Positions 30,059 to 41,331 of a DNA stretch of 64,000 nucleotides are shown one piece after another. The position numbers were made by a program, and so were the translations under genes. The notes beneath the pieces were generated by a model. That model had not been told where the DNA came from and did not search any database. It saw only the letters and a program-made list of their open reading frames with translations. Position 1 is the first letter of the stretch. Each line of letters begins with the position of its first letter. The DNA lies in assembly GCF_014207655.1 (NCBI RefSeq), contig NZ_JACHHJ010000001.1, positions 248,001-312,000 of the forward strand, in the 5' to 3' direction. Source of the stretch: Geomicrobium halophilum (GTDB lineage: Bacteria; Bacillota; Bacilli; Bacillales; Marinococcaceae).

Positions 30059-31486
30059 TTGTCTTTAGAAGTAGTAGGATTTGCGCTTATCGTCCTTAGT
30101 ATTATATTGATTATCGGGAAATGGATCAGGCTTAAAGTGCCGCTTTTTCAAAAATTATTTTTGCCAAGTTCGTTAATTGGCGGTTTTTTTGCCCTCCTTC
30201 TCGGACCGGAAGTTCTAGGCAGGATAACTGATGAACAAATTATGCCTTATGGAATCTTCACTGAGGATATGTTTGAGGTTTGGTCTGAACTACCTGGGCT
30301 GCTCATCAATGTAATATTTGCTAGTCTTTTCATTGGTTTTGCCATTCCAAGAGTACAAGAAATCTGGCGAACGGGCGGGCCCCAAGTAGCGCTTGGATAT
30401 ACAATATCTTGGGCCCAATATGTTGCTGGGATCTTGTTGGCCGTAACGGTACTTTCGCCTATATTTAATTTGGATCCAGCCGTTGGTGCCTTGATTGAAA
30501 TTAGTTTTGTCGGTGGCCATGGAACAGCTGCAGGTTTAGGCGGAACCTTTGAAGCGATTGGCTTTGAAGAGGGGCAGGATTTAGCTCTCGGGTTAGCAAC
30601 GATTGGACTTTTATCCGGGGTCATTGTTGGAATCATCTTGATCAACTGGGCGGCCAGAAAAGGGAAGTCAAGGACGTTAAATCACCCCGATGATATTTCC
30701 ATAGATCAGCGCACAGGTGTCGTCAAAAAGGAGCATCGTGAATCAGCTGGAGAATTGACAACATCCCCCATTTCCATTGAACCACTAGCTTTTCACTTGG
30801 GACTTGTCGGGTTGGCGATTTTTATCGGCTATTTCATATTAGAGGCCCTGGTTTGGCTGGAAGATGTTACATGGGGAAGTGCTTGGGACCTGTATCTATT
30901 TGAATATGTGCCATTGTTCCCGATTGCAATGATTGGCGGTATTATTATACAGGTGTTCATAGCTAAAACGGATAAGGTGGAGATTGTGGATCATGCAACG
31001 ATTAGTCGGATTCAGGGTCTTGCTCTTGACTTGTTAATCGTTAGTGCAATGGCCACGTTAAGTCTTGCTGTGATTGGAGATAACATCATTCCGTTTGTGA
31101 TTCTCGCTGTTGTAGGTGTTACCCTCAATATTATAATGTTTATGTATTTAGCACCTAGAATGATTCCCAATTACTGGTTTGAAAGGGGGATGGGAGACTT
31201 TGGGCAGTCCATGGGGGTTGCAGCCACGGGTATTTTGCTTATGAGGATTGTTGACCCTGAAAATAAAACGCCGGCGTTAAAGGCATTCGGTTACAAGCAA
31301 ATTCTGTTTGAGCCAATGGTCGGCGGTGGATTAGTCACAGCTGCTTCCATCCCGTTTATTCTTCAGTTTGGCCCGATCCCTGTTTTAATTGCAGCAACCA
31401 TTCTTATGATAGCTTTCTGGTTATTAGGAGTCCTGTATTTTGGGAAGAATAAGGCTGAGAAGAACCATAGTGTGAGAGATCAATAA
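30059..31486 (+). CDS. Sodium/glutamate symporter, GltS-like
   Basis: A membrane transporter of 475 residues that resembles the ESS (GltS) family of sodium-glutamate symporters. Ten or more hydrophobic segments fall in two halves, each with a Gly-rich reentrant stretch: VGGHGTAAGLGGTFE (about residue 150) and MVGGGLVTAASIP (about 420), as expected of the inverted repeat fold. Start is TTG 30059 with AAGGTGAGG upstream. The substrate is inferred. It is not part of the ilv-leu block in B. subtilis and is bordered by copy D of the dispersed element. Confidence 0.8.
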   Translation: MSLEVVGFALIVLSIILIIGKWIRLKVPLFQKLFLPSSLIGGFFALLLGPEVLGRITDEQIMPYGIFTEDMFEVWSELPGLLINVIFASLFIGFAIPRVQEIWRTGGPQVALGYTISWAQYVAGILLAVTVLSPIFNLDPAVGALIEISFVGGHGTAAGLGGTFEAIGFEEGQDLALGLATIGLLSGVIVGIILINWAARKGKSRTLNHPDDISIDQRTGVVKKEHRESAGELTTSPISIEPLAFHLGLVGLAIFIGYFILEALVWLEDVTWGSAWDLYLFEYVPLFPIAMIGGIIIQVFIAKTDKVEIVDHATISRIQGLALDLLIVSAMATLSLAVIGDNIIPFVILAVVGVTLNIIMFMYLAPRMIPNYWFERGMGDFGQSMGVAATGILLMRIVDPENKTPALKAFGYKQILFEPMVGGGLVTAASIPFILQFGPIPVLIAATILMIAFWLLGVLYFGKNKAEKNHSVRDQ

Positions 31487-31514
31487 GGACTTCAAAGTTA
31501 GGTGGAGAAGAACT

Positions 31515-32522
31515 GTGGGTGACAATGATAATATCGTCATGTTTCCGGGAACGATCCGCCGTTTGCTGAGCCACGGTCTAACCTCCCTTGAAACTGGACA
31601 CTTTCAACAAGGATTAGAACAGTTTAATCAAGTTCTTCAACATGATGACAAACATGAAGAGGCGCGCTACGGGCGCCTTGTTTGTTTACTTGAGCTGGGA
31701 GCGCTGAAAGAAGGAAAAGAAGCAGCAGAAAAAATGCTCCATGAAGGGGTAGGAGAATATTATGATGTACTTTTCTTCTACGTATCTGCTCTTGTCCAGC
31801 TTGGAGAATGGGAAAAAGTTGTAACGACAGTAGAAATGGTGCAAAGTGAAGGGAAGTTGCCAGCAAGATATGCCGAGCAATTCTTTCAATTTTTAGCAAC
31901 AGCCAGGACAATGAGGGAAGGTTCAACAACCATTGTTGAAGGCTCACATGAGGAAGATGAACTTGTGGATGTCAAGGAGGCTGTATTTGAAGAGCTCATG
32001 GATCCATCTCCTGAGAAGCAATGGAGCGCATTTCAACAATTGAAGCAGCTGAGTTGGCCGCAAGTGAGAACCACCTTTCAACTAGCGCTTGTCAATCACC
32101 ATACGATGGGGATGCTTAAGACAATGATCCTGTTGACCATGAAGGATTGGGAAATCGGCACAACGAACAAGATATGGAAATATGACAAAGAAATCAATGT
32201 AGTTCCTGTACACTTGGATAGTTTTGCTGAATATGAAGAGGGATATAAGCAAAGTATTCTTCACTCCCTTGAACCCGTATTAGGGCAGGACAATCCTATG
32301 CTTTATCAAACAGCCCAATCGCTTTTGGAGTGGATCTTCCTTGAATATTACCCACTTGAGCTGCCGGAAGCAAAAGCGACTGATTGGGCTGCACTCCTTC
32401 ATATTAAAAGCCTTCACTATATTGGCGGGGATGAGGATCCAGAAAAAGTGAGAAGGCAATATGAGGCAAGTGCAGAAGAAATAGAGAAATTGCATACGTT
32501 TGTAACTGAATTGCAATTGTAG
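31515..32522 (+). CDS. ysoA: TPR-repeat protein YsoA
   Basis: A 335-residue soluble protein with tetratricopeptide-like repeats in the N-terminal half (for example HGLTSLETGHFQQGLEQFNQ and the following ARYGRLVCLLELGALKEGKE), about residues 16-135. The C-terminal part is helical without known motif. It stands just upstream of tig as ysoA does in B. subtilis, which supports the symbol; the function is not known. It begins with GTG after GGTGGAG. It has no enzyme signature. Confidence 0.8.
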   Translation: MGDNDNIVMFPGTIRRLLSHGLTSLETGHFQQGLEQFNQVLQHDDKHEEARYGRLVCLLELGALKEGKEAAEKMLHEGVGEYYDVLFFYVSALVQLGEWEKVVTTVEMVQSEGKLPARYAEQFFQFLATARTMREGSTTIVEGSHEEDELVDVKEAVFEELMDPSPEKQWSAFQQLKQLSWPQVRTTFQLALVNHHTMGMLKTMILLTMKDWEIGTTNKIWKYDKEINVVPVHLDSFAEYEEGYKQSILHSLEPVLGQDNPMLYQTAQSLLEWIFLEYYPLELPEAKATDWAALLHIKSLHYIGGDEDPEKVRRQYEASAEEIEKLHTFVTELQL

Positions 32523-32572
32523 AAGAAATAAATCGACATCACCTTCTTGTGGTGACAAGTGATTCTAGTTGA

Positions 32573-32600
32573 TTGAAATGATGCATTGATGTGTTATAAT
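32573..32600 (+). promoter_or_regulatory. Sigma-A promoter of tig
   Basis: TTGAAA (32573-32578) and TATAAT (32595-32600) with a 16-base spacer, 55 bases before the ATG. Confidence 0.7.
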
Positions 32601-32654
32601 ATAATGGTTGTAAATCTGGAAGCGTAACCTATGAAACTTGGAGGGAATTTATAA

Positions 32655-33983
32655 ATGACTGCTAAATGGGAAAAGGGCGAAGGAAATGAAGGCGTCCTCA
32701 CCGTAGAAGTAGGAGCAGATGAGTTTAAATCTGCGCTTGATCAAGCATTTCAAAAAGTGAAAAAAGACGTGAACATTCCTGGATTTCGTAAAGGGAAGGT
32801 TCCGCGCCAACTATTTGAACAACGTTTTGGAGTAGAAGCGCTCTATCAGGATGCTGTTGATATCGTGCTTCCTTCGGCATATTCGAAGGCAGTTGAAGAA
32901 GCTGGGATCGAACCGGTAGATCAACCGGAAATTGATATAGAACAAATTGAAAAGGGCAAACCGCTTATCATTACTGCTAAGGTCGTTGTCAAACCTGAGG
33001 TTGAGCTTGGGGACTACAAAGGACTTGAGGTTGAGGAATTTGATACAACGGTCACTGATGAGGACGTCGACCAAGAACTTGAACAGCTTCGTGAAAAGCA
33101 AGCAGACCTCGCTGTCGTAGATGAGGAAGCTGCTCAAAACGGAGATACAGTTGTATTTGATTTCGAAGGCTTCGTCGACGGTGAAGCTTTTGAAGGCGGA
33201 CAAGCTGAGAATCATTCGTTAGAACTTGGATCAGGTCAATTTATTCCTGGATTCGAAGAGCAGATGATTGGCTTAAAGTCTGGGGATGAAAAATCAGTAG
33301 AGCTCACATTCCCCGAAGAATATCACGCTGAGCATTTGGCGGGAAAACCAGCTACGTTCAACGTTAAACTACACGAAGTAAAGCGGAAACAACTCCCAGA
33401 ACTTGATGATGAATTCGCGAAAGATGTCGATGAAGAAGTTGAAACAATTGATGAATTGAAAAAGAAGAAAAAAGAAGAGCTTGAAAGCAATAAAGCGCAG
33501 GAAAAAGAAAACCACGAACAAGATACAGTCGTCGAAAAAGCTTCAGAGAACGCAAGTATTGATATTCCAGAAGCGATGATTACCTCGGAAACGGATCGTA
33601 TGGTGCAAGAAATGGAACAGCGTTTCCAATCTCAAGGGATCACCATGGATATGTATTACCAAATGGCAGGTACAGATGAAGAGGGTATGAAAGAACAATT
33701 TAAGCCTGAAGCTGAAAAGCGTGTTCGAATGAACCTGGTTCTAGAAGCCATTGCTGATGCTGAAGAGCTTGAAGCAGATGATGAACAGGTTGATAAGCAG
33801 CTGGACGACATGGCAGAAATGTATCAGCGGGACAAAGAGGAGATCCGTCAGCTTCTTGATATGCAAGGCGGCGTAGAGACGTTGAAAAAAGATCTTCGCA
33901 TTCAAAATGCTGTTAAATACCTTGTTGATCAAAGTGTTACGGTGGAACCGAAAGAAGAAAAGGATGAAGAACAACAAGCGTAA
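32655..33983 (+). CDS. tig: Trigger factor
   Basis: The ribosome-bound chaperone and prolyl isomerase that meets nascent chains. The 442 residues show the N-terminal ribosome-docking loop GFRKGKVPR (about residues 43-51), the central FKBP-type isomerase domain (about 160-245, with [11 protein letters not shown] and [11 protein letters not shown]) and the helical C-terminal arms. The protein ends in an acidic tail ([11 protein letters not shown]). GGAGGG lies 10 bases before the ATG. It is followed by a terminator before clpX. Confidence 0.96.
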   Translation: MTAKWEKGEGNEGVLTVEVGADEFKSALDQAFQKVKKDVNIPGFRKGKVPRQLFEQRFGVEALYQDAVDIVLPSAYSKAVEEAGIEPVDQPEIDIEQIEKGKPLIITAKVVVKPEVELGDYKGLEVEEFDTTVTDEDVDQELEQLREKQADLAVVDEEAAQNGDTVVFDFEGFVDGEAFEGGQAENHSLELGSGQFIPGFEEQMIGLKSGDEKSVELTFPEEYHAEHLAGKPATFNVKLHEVKRKQLPELDDEFAKDVDEEVETIDELKKKKKEELESNKAQEKENHEQDTVVEKASENASIDIPEAMITSETDRMVQEMEQRFQSQGITMDMYYQMAGTDEEGMKEQFKPEAEKRVRMNLVLEAIADAEELEADDEQVDKQLDDMAEMYQRDKEEIRQLLDMQGGVETLKKDLRIQNAVKYLVDQSVTVEPKEEKDEEQQA

Positions 33984-33989
33984 AAGATA

Positions 33990-34020
33990 GGCACGAGAAT
34001 CAATCGTGCCTTCCTTTTTT
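33990..34020 (+). terminator. Terminator after tig
   Basis: GGCACGA (33990-33996) pairs with TCGTGCC (34004-34010), 7-base loop, followed by TTCCTTTTTT. Confidence 0.88.
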
Positions 34021-34035
34021 CACGATCGTATTTAA

Positions 34036-34229
34036 AGAGGATGTTCAAAAAATCCGTGAAAAGAAAAATAATTTTCACGCTTGAGGGATGGGCTTACAAA
34101 GCGGCGAGCCTTGCGTATCGCTCCTTAGAAAAGTTAAATTCTATTCCTTCGTGAGGAACTATGCTTCGAACGGGCAAGCTGTGTGCTTGACACTCGTCTT
34201 CTTGGTCGATATGCCCCTTTTTTTGAACA
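34036..34229 (-). repeat. Dispersed intergenic element, copy C
   Basis: On the + strand it begins GAGGATGTTCAAAAAATCCG (34037-34056), closely matching the reverse complement of the right end of copy A, and ends TTTTTTTGAACAC. Its interior shares several blocks with copy D (CGTGAGG, TATGCT, CAAG, GTGT). It lies between the tig terminator and clpX. No open frame. Confidence 0.75.
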
Positions 34230-34391
34230 CTGACTACAGACCTTTTTAAAAAAATAACGCATGAATTCGTGATATGAAACGTAAAGCTTAGGAAGAATGG
34301 GTAGCCTATACCTGGAGGATAAAGTCTTTTGTTTGACTACGGCTTGGATTAAGGTGTAAGGTACAGTATACAGTGAGGGGTGAATAATAAC

Positions 34392-35669
34392 ATGATCAAG
34401 TTCAACGAGGAAAAAGGACAATTGAAATGTTCTTTTTGTGGAAAAACACAAGATCAAGTCCGTAAGCTCGTAGCTGGACCGGGTGTATATATATGTGATG
34501 AGTGTATTGAACTTTGCACAGAAATCGTCGAAGAAGAACTAGGAACGGATGAAGAAGGCGTAGAACTGGAAACCGTACCTAAACCGCAGGAAATTGACGG
34601 TATCCTTGATGATTATGTGATCGGGCAGGAAAGCGCGAAGAAATCTCTTTCCGTAGCTGTGTATAATCACTACAAGCGTGTAAATTCTGCCGCAAACTCC
34701 AGTGGGGAGGATGTTGAGATTTCCAAGAGTAACATCTGCCTCATAGGACCTACAGGCAGCGGAAAAACATTAATGGCGCAAACGCTCGCTCGTATTCTGA
34801 ATGTACCGTTTGCGATTGCAGATGCAACCTCATTAACGGAAGCAGGTTACGTTGGTGAAGACGTAGAAAATATCCTTTTAAAGCTTATTCAAGCTGCGGA
34901 TTACGACGTAGAAAAAGCGGAAAAAGGAATCATTTATATTGATGAAATCGATAAAGTAGCACGTAAGTCTGAAAATACGTCGATTACAAGAGACGTTTCA
35001 GGTGAGGGTGTTCAGCAGGCCCTCCTAAAAATTCTTGAAGGAACAACAGCAAGCGTACCACCACAAGGTGGGCGTAAGCATCCTCATCAAGAATTTATTC
35101 AAATTGATACAAGTAACGTCCTCTTTATTTGCGGCGGGGCCTTTGACGGGATTGATCAAGTGGTCAAACGCAGACTTGGGAAAAAAGTGATCGGCTTCGG
35201 ATCAGAATCTGAAAGCGGAGACATGGGCGAGGATCAATACCTTGAAAACATTCTCCCTGAAGATTTACTTCGTTATGGTTTAATTCCAGAATTTATTGGA
35301 AGACTTCCAGTCATTTCAAGCCTCAAATCACTCGATGAGACTGCGCTGATTGAAATCTTGACAAAACCAAAGAATGCACTTGTTAAGCAATTCCAGAGAT
35401 TGTTGGAAATCGATGATGTTGAACTTGAATTTACAGATGGAGCCTTGCGCGAAATCGCTAACAAAGCCATTGAACGGAAAACAGGTGCGCGTGGCCTTCG
35501 TTCAATTATCGAAGCGATCATGCTTGACGTGATGTACGATCTTCCTTCCAAAGAAGACATTGAAAAATGCACAATTACTGCGGAGTGTGTACGGGAAGAA
35601 TCATCGCCGGAATTAACGACGAAAGACGGCGAACTCATTAAGCTTGACGAGCCAAGGGAAAGTGCTTAG
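34392..35669 (+). CDS. clpX: ATP-dependent Clp protease ATP-binding subunit ClpX
   Basis: The AAA+ unfoldase that feeds ClpP. The 425 residues open with the zinc-binding domain (Cys13, Cys16, Cys35, Cys38), then Walker A GPTGSGKT, Walker B IIYIDEID, the pore loop region GYVGEDVE and the IGFG loop that contacts ClpP (KVIGFGSES). I chose ATG 34392 ([10 protein letters not shown], like B. subtilis); GAGGGGTG lies upstream at 34374-34381. The frame opens at a GTG at 34380, which overlaps that site. Confidence 0.97.
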   Translation: MIKFNEEKGQLKCSFCGKTQDQVRKLVAGPGVYICDECIELCTEIVEEELGTDEEGVELETVPKPQEIDGILDDYVIGQESAKKSLSVAVYNHYKRVNSAANSSGEDVEISKSNICLIGPTGSGKTLMAQTLARILNVPFAIADATSLTEAGYVGEDVENILLKLIQAADYDVEKAEKGIIYIDEIDKVARKSENTSITRDVSGEGVQQALLKILEGTTASVPPQGGRKHPHQEFIQIDTSNVLFICGGAFDGIDQVVKRRLGKKVIGFGSESESGDMGEDQYLENILPEDLLRYGLIPEFIGRLPVISSLKSLDETALIEILTKPKNALVKQFQRLLEIDDVELEFTDGALREIANKAIERKTGARGLRSIIEAIMLDVMYDLPSKEDIEKCTITAECVREESSPELTTKDGELIKLDEPRESA

Positions 35670-35681
35670 AATAAAATTTTG

Positions 35682-35719
35682 ATACGGCATGAGTCATTCG
35701 TTGACTCATGCCGTATTTT
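35682..35719 (+). terminator. Terminator after clpX
   Basis: ATACGGCATGAGTCA (35682-35696) pairs perfectly over 15 bases with TGACTCATGCCGTAT (35702-35716), 5-base loop, then TTT. Confidence 0.93.
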
Positions 35720-35984
35720 ACTTTAAAAACCGGGAAAAGCTTCCCGAAAAAGAGGGGTTTAAATTTCGTAACGTTTATAGTACAAGGAGCTAAGGGTCCC
35801 GCCTGAAGATTTGGTGAACAGATAAGGTGAAATTCTGATGCGATCTTACCAAAATTTCCACTTACTTCTCCTCGTAAATGGCATAGCTCACATCTTCAAG
35901 AGTCATACTAACGAGCAGTAAACTCTTACAAAGATGAGCGCACAGTCTATATCAATGGCTTGACCGCGCGAGGAGGAACTTATC
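35720..35984. other. Intergenic region before lonB
   Basis: No gene seen. A short palindrome GGGAAAAGCTTCCC occurs at 35740-35753. The region near 35870-35915 could encode a 14-residue peptide on the minus strand but without ribosome site, so I do not call it. lonB is forespore-specific (sigma-F) in B. subtilis; I could not find a convincing sigma-F motif. Confidence 0.4.
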
Positions 35985-37655
35985 ATGAACTGGACGTCAC
36001 TAATCATGCTTGTACAAGTATTTTTCGGTATTGTTATCGGATTGTACTTTTGGAACCTACTTAAAAATCAACGCACCCAACGTGTATCTGTAGATCGGGA
36101 ATCAAGAAAAGAAATGCATCAGCTTCAGAAATTACGTTCTGTTTCTTTGAATGAGCCATTGGCAGAAAAGGTCCGTCCTTTATCTTTTACTGATATCATT
36201 GGCCAGGATGAAGGGATCCGTTCATTGGAAGCGGCGCTTTGCGGCCCTAATCCCCAACATGTGCTGATTTATGGTCCGCCAGGTGTAGGCAAGACAGCGG
36301 CTGCCCGCCTGGTCATGGATAAAGCCAAAATGAATACAAATTCGCCCTTTCTTATGGAAGCTCCCTTTATCGAATTGGATGGAACAACCGCTCGTTTTGA
36401 TGAAAGAGGAATTGCTGACCCCTTAATTGGCTCCGTTCATGATCCGATCTACCAAGGGGCAGGTTCGATGGGGCAAGCGGGGATTCCTCAGCCAAAACCC
36501 GGAGCTATCACAAAAGCGCACGGTGGGATGCTTTTTATCGATGAAATCGGAGAATTGCATCCGATCCAGCTAAATAAATTGTTAAAAGTGCTAGAAGACC
36601 GCAAAGTTTTTCTGGAAAGTGCATACTATAATGAAGAAAACATGTCAATTCCACAGCATGTCCATGATATTTTCAAAAATGGTTTACCTGCGGACTTTCG
36701 TTTAATCGGTGCGACCACCCGAACGCCAGAGGAGATCCCGCCGGCGATTCGTTCGCGCTGCCTCGAGGTCTATTTTCGCCCTCTCAAACAAAAAGAGCTG
36801 GCAACGGTAGCGCAAAGAGCAGCGGAGCGATTGAAAATGGTGATTGCGGAAAAAGGGTTAGACACTGTGTCTTCCTATGTGACGAACGGTCGTGAAGCTG
36901 TAAACACCGTACAAATTGCCGCTGGTCTTGCGACGACGGAAGAACGAAACGAGATCGAAGTCTCAGATATTGAGTGGGTCGTGCATGCCAGTCGTTTAAG
37001 CCGCAGACCGGAAAAAAGCATTCATCCGGAACCTGCCGTTGGACGCGTAAATGGACTTGCGGTGTACGGGCCTGATTTAGGAATGCTCCTCGAAATTGAA
37101 TCGACAGCCAAAGAGACGGAAGGGACAGGAATGCTCACAGTCACAGGGATTGCCGAAGAGGAGAATGCCGGTAATCAGATGCGGTCCATCCGACGTAAGA
37201 GTATGGCAAGGAGTTCGGTGGACAACGTGATGACTGTATTGCGGCGATTACATGTTCCAGTAGAACAGTATGACATTCATGTGAATTTTCCGGGAGGTAC
37301 CCCCATAGATGGTCCCTCTGCTGGGGCAGCGATTGCCACTGCTATTTATTCAGCGGTTAACCATACGAAAGTGAAAAACGATGTAGCCATCACAGGTGAA
37401 TTAAGTATTTGGGGAACGTTAAAACCAGTCGGCGGCGTGCCTTCAAAAGTGGCAGCGGCTAGAGAAGCTGGAGCGACGAAAGCGTTTATACCTGCAGATA
37501 ATGACGAGACGATGTTACATCAGATGGAGGATATCACCGTTACTCCACTTAAAACATTGGATGAACTATTTGCAAATGTACTCGTGAAGCAAGACGATCA
37601 TAAGCGTCAGCAAGTCCCGGTAGGAGAAGCGCCCTCTTCCTCTGTTCAACTATAA
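35985..37655 (+). CDS. lonB: Lon-type protease LonB (forespore)
   Basis: An ATP-dependent protease of 556 residues, expressed in the forespore in B. subtilis. It has an N-terminal membrane segment (residues 5-24), unlike LonA, then an AAA+ module with Walker [14 protein letters not shown] and Walker B MLFIDEIGEL, and a C-terminal Lon protease domain with the catalytic Ser in DGPSAGAAIATA and the Lys in GGVPSKVAAAREAG. The large N-terminal substrate domain of LonA is absent. GAGGAGG precedes the ATG. It is followed by lonA. Confidence 0.95.
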   Translation: MNWTSLIMLVQVFFGIVIGLYFWNLLKNQRTQRVSVDRESRKEMHQLQKLRSVSLNEPLAEKVRPLSFTDIIGQDEGIRSLEAALCGPNPQHVLIYGPPGVGKTAAARLVMDKAKMNTNSPFLMEAPFIELDGTTARFDERGIADPLIGSVHDPIYQGAGSMGQAGIPQPKPGAITKAHGGMLFIDEIGELHPIQLNKLLKVLEDRKVFLESAYYNEENMSIPQHVHDIFKNGLPADFRLIGATTRTPEEIPPAIRSRCLEVYFRPLKQKELATVAQRAAERLKMVIAEKGLDTVSSYVTNGREAVNTVQIAAGLATTEERNEIEVSDIEWVVHASRLSRRPEKSIHPEPAVGRVNGLAVYGPDLGMLLEIESTAKETEGTGMLTVTGIAEEENAGNQMRSIRRKSMARSSVDNVMTVLRRLHVPVEQYDIHVNFPGGTPIDGPSAGAAIATAIYSAVNHTKVKNDVAITGELSIWGTLKPVGGVPSKVAAAREAGATKAFIPADNDETMLHQMEDITVTPLKTLDELFANVLVKQDDHKRQQVPVGEAPSSSVQL

Positions 37656-37721
37656 TTTATAGACACCTTTCTATGGTTAGGCTAAAATGGAAAAATGAAC
37701 AAATTTGAATGGAGGTTGACG

Positions 37722-40058
37722 ATGACGACAACCGAAACAAGTCGGAAAATCCCGCTTTTACCCTTGAGGGGCGTACTCGTTTTTCCAGGGATGGTATTAC
37801 ACCTGGATGTAGGTCGTGATAAATCGGTACGCGCGATTGAGCAAGTAATGGCGGATGATCAGAAAATCATATTGGCAAGCCAAATTGATTTCTCTATTGA
37901 TGAACCGGAGAAAGATGATTTATATGAGACAGGAACACTTGCTTATGTCAAACAAATGTTAAAGATGCCGAACGGAACGACGCGAATACTCGTCGAGGGT
38001 CTGCAACGGGCGGCGATTCATGAATTTATAGAGAACCAACATTTTTATGAAGTCAACGCTGAAATGTTGCCGATTGCTGAGGATAACCAGGCTGAAGTAA
38101 CGGCATTACAACGAAAAGTTTTAGAGCATTTTGAGCAATACGCCAAACTATCCAGTAAAATATCAGATGAAACGGTAACTTCTGTTCGAGACATGGAGGA
38201 ACCCGGTTATTTCGCAGATATACTTGCATCGCATTTGCCTTTGGAAGTGAAGCGAAAGCAGGAAATCCTAGAAGCCGTCGATATTAAAGAACGGCTTCAA
38301 CAACTGCTCGAAATTTTAACAAATGAAAAAGAAGTGCTTGGTATAGAACAAAAAATTGGACAACGTGTAAAGAAGTCCATGGAAAAAACGCAAAAAGAGT
38401 ATTATCTGCGTGAACAAATGAAAGCTATTCAAAAAGAGCTGGGAGATAAAGAGGGAAAAGGCGAAGAAGTAGAAACGCTGCGCACCCAGATTGAAGAAGC
38501 ACAGATGCCGGAGAACGTAGAGGAAAAGGCGCATAAAGAACTAACACGGTATGAACGTGTGCCAGCGGCTTCTGCGGAAAGCTCCGTCATTCGTACATAT
38601 CTTGATTGGCTCGTGGCGCTTCCCTGGCATGAAGAAACGACGGACCAACTGGACCTTGAAAATGCTGAGCAAGTCTTGGACGAAGATCATTATGGGTTGG
38701 AAAAAGTAAAAGAACGGGTATTGGAGCATCTCGCTGTTCAGCAGCTTACCCAATCCTTACGCGGTCCAATTCTCTGCCTGACAGGCCCTCCAGGAGTAGG
38801 AAAAACATCGCTTGCAAAATCCGTCGCAAGATCACTCGGGCGTGAATTTGTTCGTATTTCTTTAGGCGGCGTGCGGGATGAAGCGGAAATCCGCGGTCAT
38901 AGACGTACGTATGTTGGGGCATTGCCTGGGAAAATGATTCAGGGGATGAAAAGCGCAGGGGTTGTCAATCCTGTTTTTCTATTAGATGAAGTAGATAAGA
39001 TGGCAAATGATTTTCGCGGAGACCCTTCATCGGCGTTGCTTGAAGTGCTTGACCCCGAGCAAAATCATCAATTTGGCGACCATTACATTGAAGAGACGTA
39101 TGATCTCTCTAATGTTATGTTTATTACGACGGCGAACAATATATCGGCGATTCCTGCTCCCCTTTATGACCGGATGGAACCCATCTCCATTGCTGGTTAC
39201 ACAGAAATTGAAAAGAAGGAAATCGCCATCAACCATTTGCTTCCGAAACAATTAGAAGCGCACGGCCTTTCCAAAAGTCATTTGCAAATTAAAGACGATT
39301 CATTAGTAAAAGTGATTCGTTACTACACACGGGAAGCAGGAGTAAGAAATCTGGAGCGTGAATTGGCGACCATTTGTCGTAAGGCAGCCAAAATGATCGT
39401 TACAGGGGAGAAGAAGAAAGTGATCGTTACGGTGAATACGGTCGAAAACATGCTTGGAAAGCCGCGTATGCGGTACGGCCAGGTTGAGGAAAAGGATCAA
39501 GTAGGGGCTGCCACCGGCCTCGCGTATACGACAGCAGGTGGCGATACACTTTCCATTGAAGTTTCCCTTTCAAAAGGAAAAGGGGAATTAACGCTCACCG
39601 GACACCTTGGGGATGTGATGAAAGAATCGGCACGGGCCGCTTTTAGCTATATTCGATCCAGCGCTGATGAACTGGGTATTGATGAAGACTTTTATGAAAA
39701 CATAGATATCCATATTCATGTTCCTGAAGGTGCGACACCAAAAGATGGGCCATCGGCTGGGATTACGATGGCTACTGCGTTAATTTCAGCTATAACCGGA
39801 CGTGCTGTCAAAAAAGAAGTTGGGATGACTGGAGAGTTAACGTTACGCGGCCGGGTACTTCCCATTGGCGGTGTGAAGGAGAAATCCATGAGTGCCCATC
39901 GGGCCGGATTAACCAAGATTCTTCTACCAAAAGATAATGAGAAAGATTTGGATGACATCCCAAATAGTATCCGGAACGATATGTCGGTCGTTCTCGTATC
40001 TCATCTAGATGAAGTCATCCAACATGCATTGGAGGCTCCTTCCCATGAACGTTCATAA
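37722..40058 (+). CDS. lonA: ATP-dependent protease La (LonA)
   Basis: The general Lon protease, 778 residues. Domains in order: substrate-binding LAN domain (about 10-205), coiled-coil segment, AAA+ with Walker A GPPGVGKT, and the protease domain with catalytic Ser678 (DGPSAG) and Lys721 (GVKEK). ATG 37722 ([17 protein letters not shown]) has GGAGG upstream; the longer frame from 37695 adds 9 residues and includes that site. Its end overlaps the ysxC start by 14 bases. Confidence 0.97.
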   Translation: MTTTETSRKIPLLPLRGVLVFPGMVLHLDVGRDKSVRAIEQVMADDQKIILASQIDFSIDEPEKDDLYETGTLAYVKQMLKMPNGTTRILVEGLQRAAIHEFIENQHFYEVNAEMLPIAEDNQAEVTALQRKVLEHFEQYAKLSSKISDETVTSVRDMEEPGYFADILASHLPLEVKRKQEILEAVDIKERLQQLLEILTNEKEVLGIEQKIGQRVKKSMEKTQKEYYLREQMKAIQKELGDKEGKGEEVETLRTQIEEAQMPENVEEKAHKELTRYERVPAASAESSVIRTYLDWLVALPWHEETTDQLDLENAEQVLDEDHYGLEKVKERVLEHLAVQQLTQSLRGPILCLTGPPGVGKTSLAKSVARSLGREFVRISLGGVRDEAEIRGHRRTYVGALPGKMIQGMKSAGVVNPVFLLDEVDKMANDFRGDPSSALLEVLDPEQNHQFGDHYIEETYDLSNVMFITTANNISAIPAPLYDRMEPISIAGYTEIEKKEIAINHLLPKQLEAHGLSKSHLQIKDDSLVKVIRYYTREAGVRNLERELATICRKAAKMIVTGEKKKVIVTVNTVENMLGKPRMRYGQVEEKDQVGAATGLAYTTAGGDTLSIEVSLSKGKGELTLTGHLGDVMKESARAAFSYIRSSADELGIDEDFYENIDIHIHVPEGATPKDGPSAGITMATALISAITGRAVKKEVGMTGELTLRGRVLPIGGVKEKSMSAHRAGLTKILLPKDNEKDLDDIPNSIRNDMSVVLVSHLDEVIQHALEAPSHERS

Positions 40059-40632
40059 AGCAGAGCTATTGATTAGTGCTGTAGGGCCTGATCAATATCC
40101 GGACGGGAACCTGCCAGAAATTGCATTTGCAGGGCGCTCAAATGTGGGGAAATCATCTTTTATCAATACGATTACCCAGCGTAAAAAATTGGCATATACA
40201 TCACAGCAGCCAGGGAAAACACGGACGCTCAATTTTTTTTCCATTAACGATATCTGCCATTTTGTTGATATTCCTGGTTACGGTTATGCAAAAGTATCAA
40301 AGAAAGAACGGGAGTTTTGGGGGCGGATGACTGAGGAATACTTACAAACCCGTCCCCAATTAAAAGGTGTTGTTTTGCTGATTGACGCCAGGCATGAACC
40401 TTCTGACCAGGATTTGATGATGTACGATTGGCTGAAGTATTATGAACTTCCCGTCATTCTCGTCATTACGAAGATGGATAAAGTAAAAAAGACGAAACGT
40501 ACGGCCCATATTAAACAAATTTTATCGAGCATTGATCCTTCTTCCGAGGATGGACATGTACTGTTTTCTTCGGAAACAGGGGAGGGGAAGGAGGAGGCCT
40601 GGCGCGCGATACGAAGACTCGCGAGCATTTAG
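40045..40632 (+). CDS. ysxC: Ribosome-biogenesis GTPase YsxC (EngB)
   Basis: An essential GTPase for 50S assembly, 195 residues. The G motifs are GRSNVGKS (G1), T-rich G2 near [18 protein letters not shown] (G3), TKMDK (G4) and the SS-E G5 region. I chose ATG 40045, 9 bases after GGAGG, inside the end of lonA; the frame extends back to 40009 but that part is lonA sequence in another frame. Convergent with the next gene, whose stop overlaps its own by a few bases. Confidence 0.95.
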   Translation: MNVHKAELLISAVGPDQYPDGNLPEIAFAGRSNVGKSSFINTITQRKKLAYTSQQPGKTRTLNFFSINDICHFVDIPGYGYAKVSKKEREFWGRMTEEYLQTRPQLKGVVLLIDARHEPSDQDLMMYDWLKYYELPVILVITKMDKVKKTKRTAHIKQILSSIDPSSEDGHVLFSSETGEGKEEAWRAIRRLASI

Positions 40633-41126
40633 CCTTTGACTTTTCTCTTTTTTTGACGTTTAAATAACAAAATGAATCCTGTAACAATGAGGAGCAGCGG
40701 CCAGATAAAGGCATATGTTTCGGTCGCTGTTTCGATTCTTTGTACTAATGGCTCAAAAAAGATAAATAGAAATCCGATACACATAAGTAAAATTCCAATA
40801 AATAGGAATTCTTTTTTTGTTTTCAAATAAGTGATTAAGCAGGCGATGCCTAACAGAGTTGCAATCATCCCTGCATGAGTAGGCCAGTTGGGGTAGATGG
40901 CAATTGCATGAAAATGCAGACCCATTCCGACCATAAAGATTCCCGGTAAGAGCGTCGTTCCATTTCTCCTGATAAAACCGTCCATAGAAAGGGCAAGGCC
41001 AATCCAGATTAAGAGTGTTTCCCAGCTCAACCAATGTTCCGCAAGTGTGGGAGTAATCTCTTGTGTTAAGTAATAAACGCCGAAGCCTATAAAAATCATT
41101 CCAATAAAAATGTTGTTACGTTTCAT
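40629..41126 (-). CDS. Membrane protein of unknown function (YsxD position)
   Basis: A 165-residue protein with about six hydrophobic segments in short hairpins (for example [55 protein letters not shown]) and a basic tail [10 protein letters not shown]. The pattern resembles the membrane part of LiaI/LiaF-like proteins, though I cannot assign it. GGGGAAA precedes ATG 41126. It lies between ysxC and hemA on the opposite strand, the place of ysxD in B. subtilis. The shared stop region means no room for a terminator. Confidence 0.75.
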   Translation of the reverse strand: MKRNNIFIGMIFIGFGVYYLTQEITPTLAEHWLSWETLLIWIGLALSMDGFIRRNGTTLLPGIFMVGMGLHFHAIAIYPNWPTHAGMIATLLGIACLITYLKTKKEFLFIGILLMCIGFLFIFFEPLVQRIETATETYAFIWPLLLIVTGFILLFKRQKKRKVKG

Positions 41127-41322
41127 TCGATTTCCCCGTTTTTACATATTTTAGCTTCCATTTGGAAAACAATATACATAAAGGTAGTTACAGTTACAAA
41201 CACATCATTTGCGAACGAGAATCGGATGTGTTTCAATAGTAAAAGTCATTCACGTTTTTATCTTAACATATATCCTTTTGAATCTTGTTCACAATTTCTG
41301 AAGAGTATTAGAGATATATTCG

Positions 41323-41331
41323 TGTTATAAT
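41323..41331 (+). promoter_or_regulatory. Extended -10 promoter of the hem operon
   Basis: TGTTATAAT gives a TGn extension plus TATAAT (41326-41331), about 93 bases before hemA. No clear -35 lies upstream. Confidence 0.6.

Noticed and set aside
34333-34373. Promoter of clpX (TTGACT, TTGGAT, TACAGT, TATACA)
   Set aside because: Spacings are 23 or 12 bases, or the start would fall in the ribosome site; no combination is convincing.
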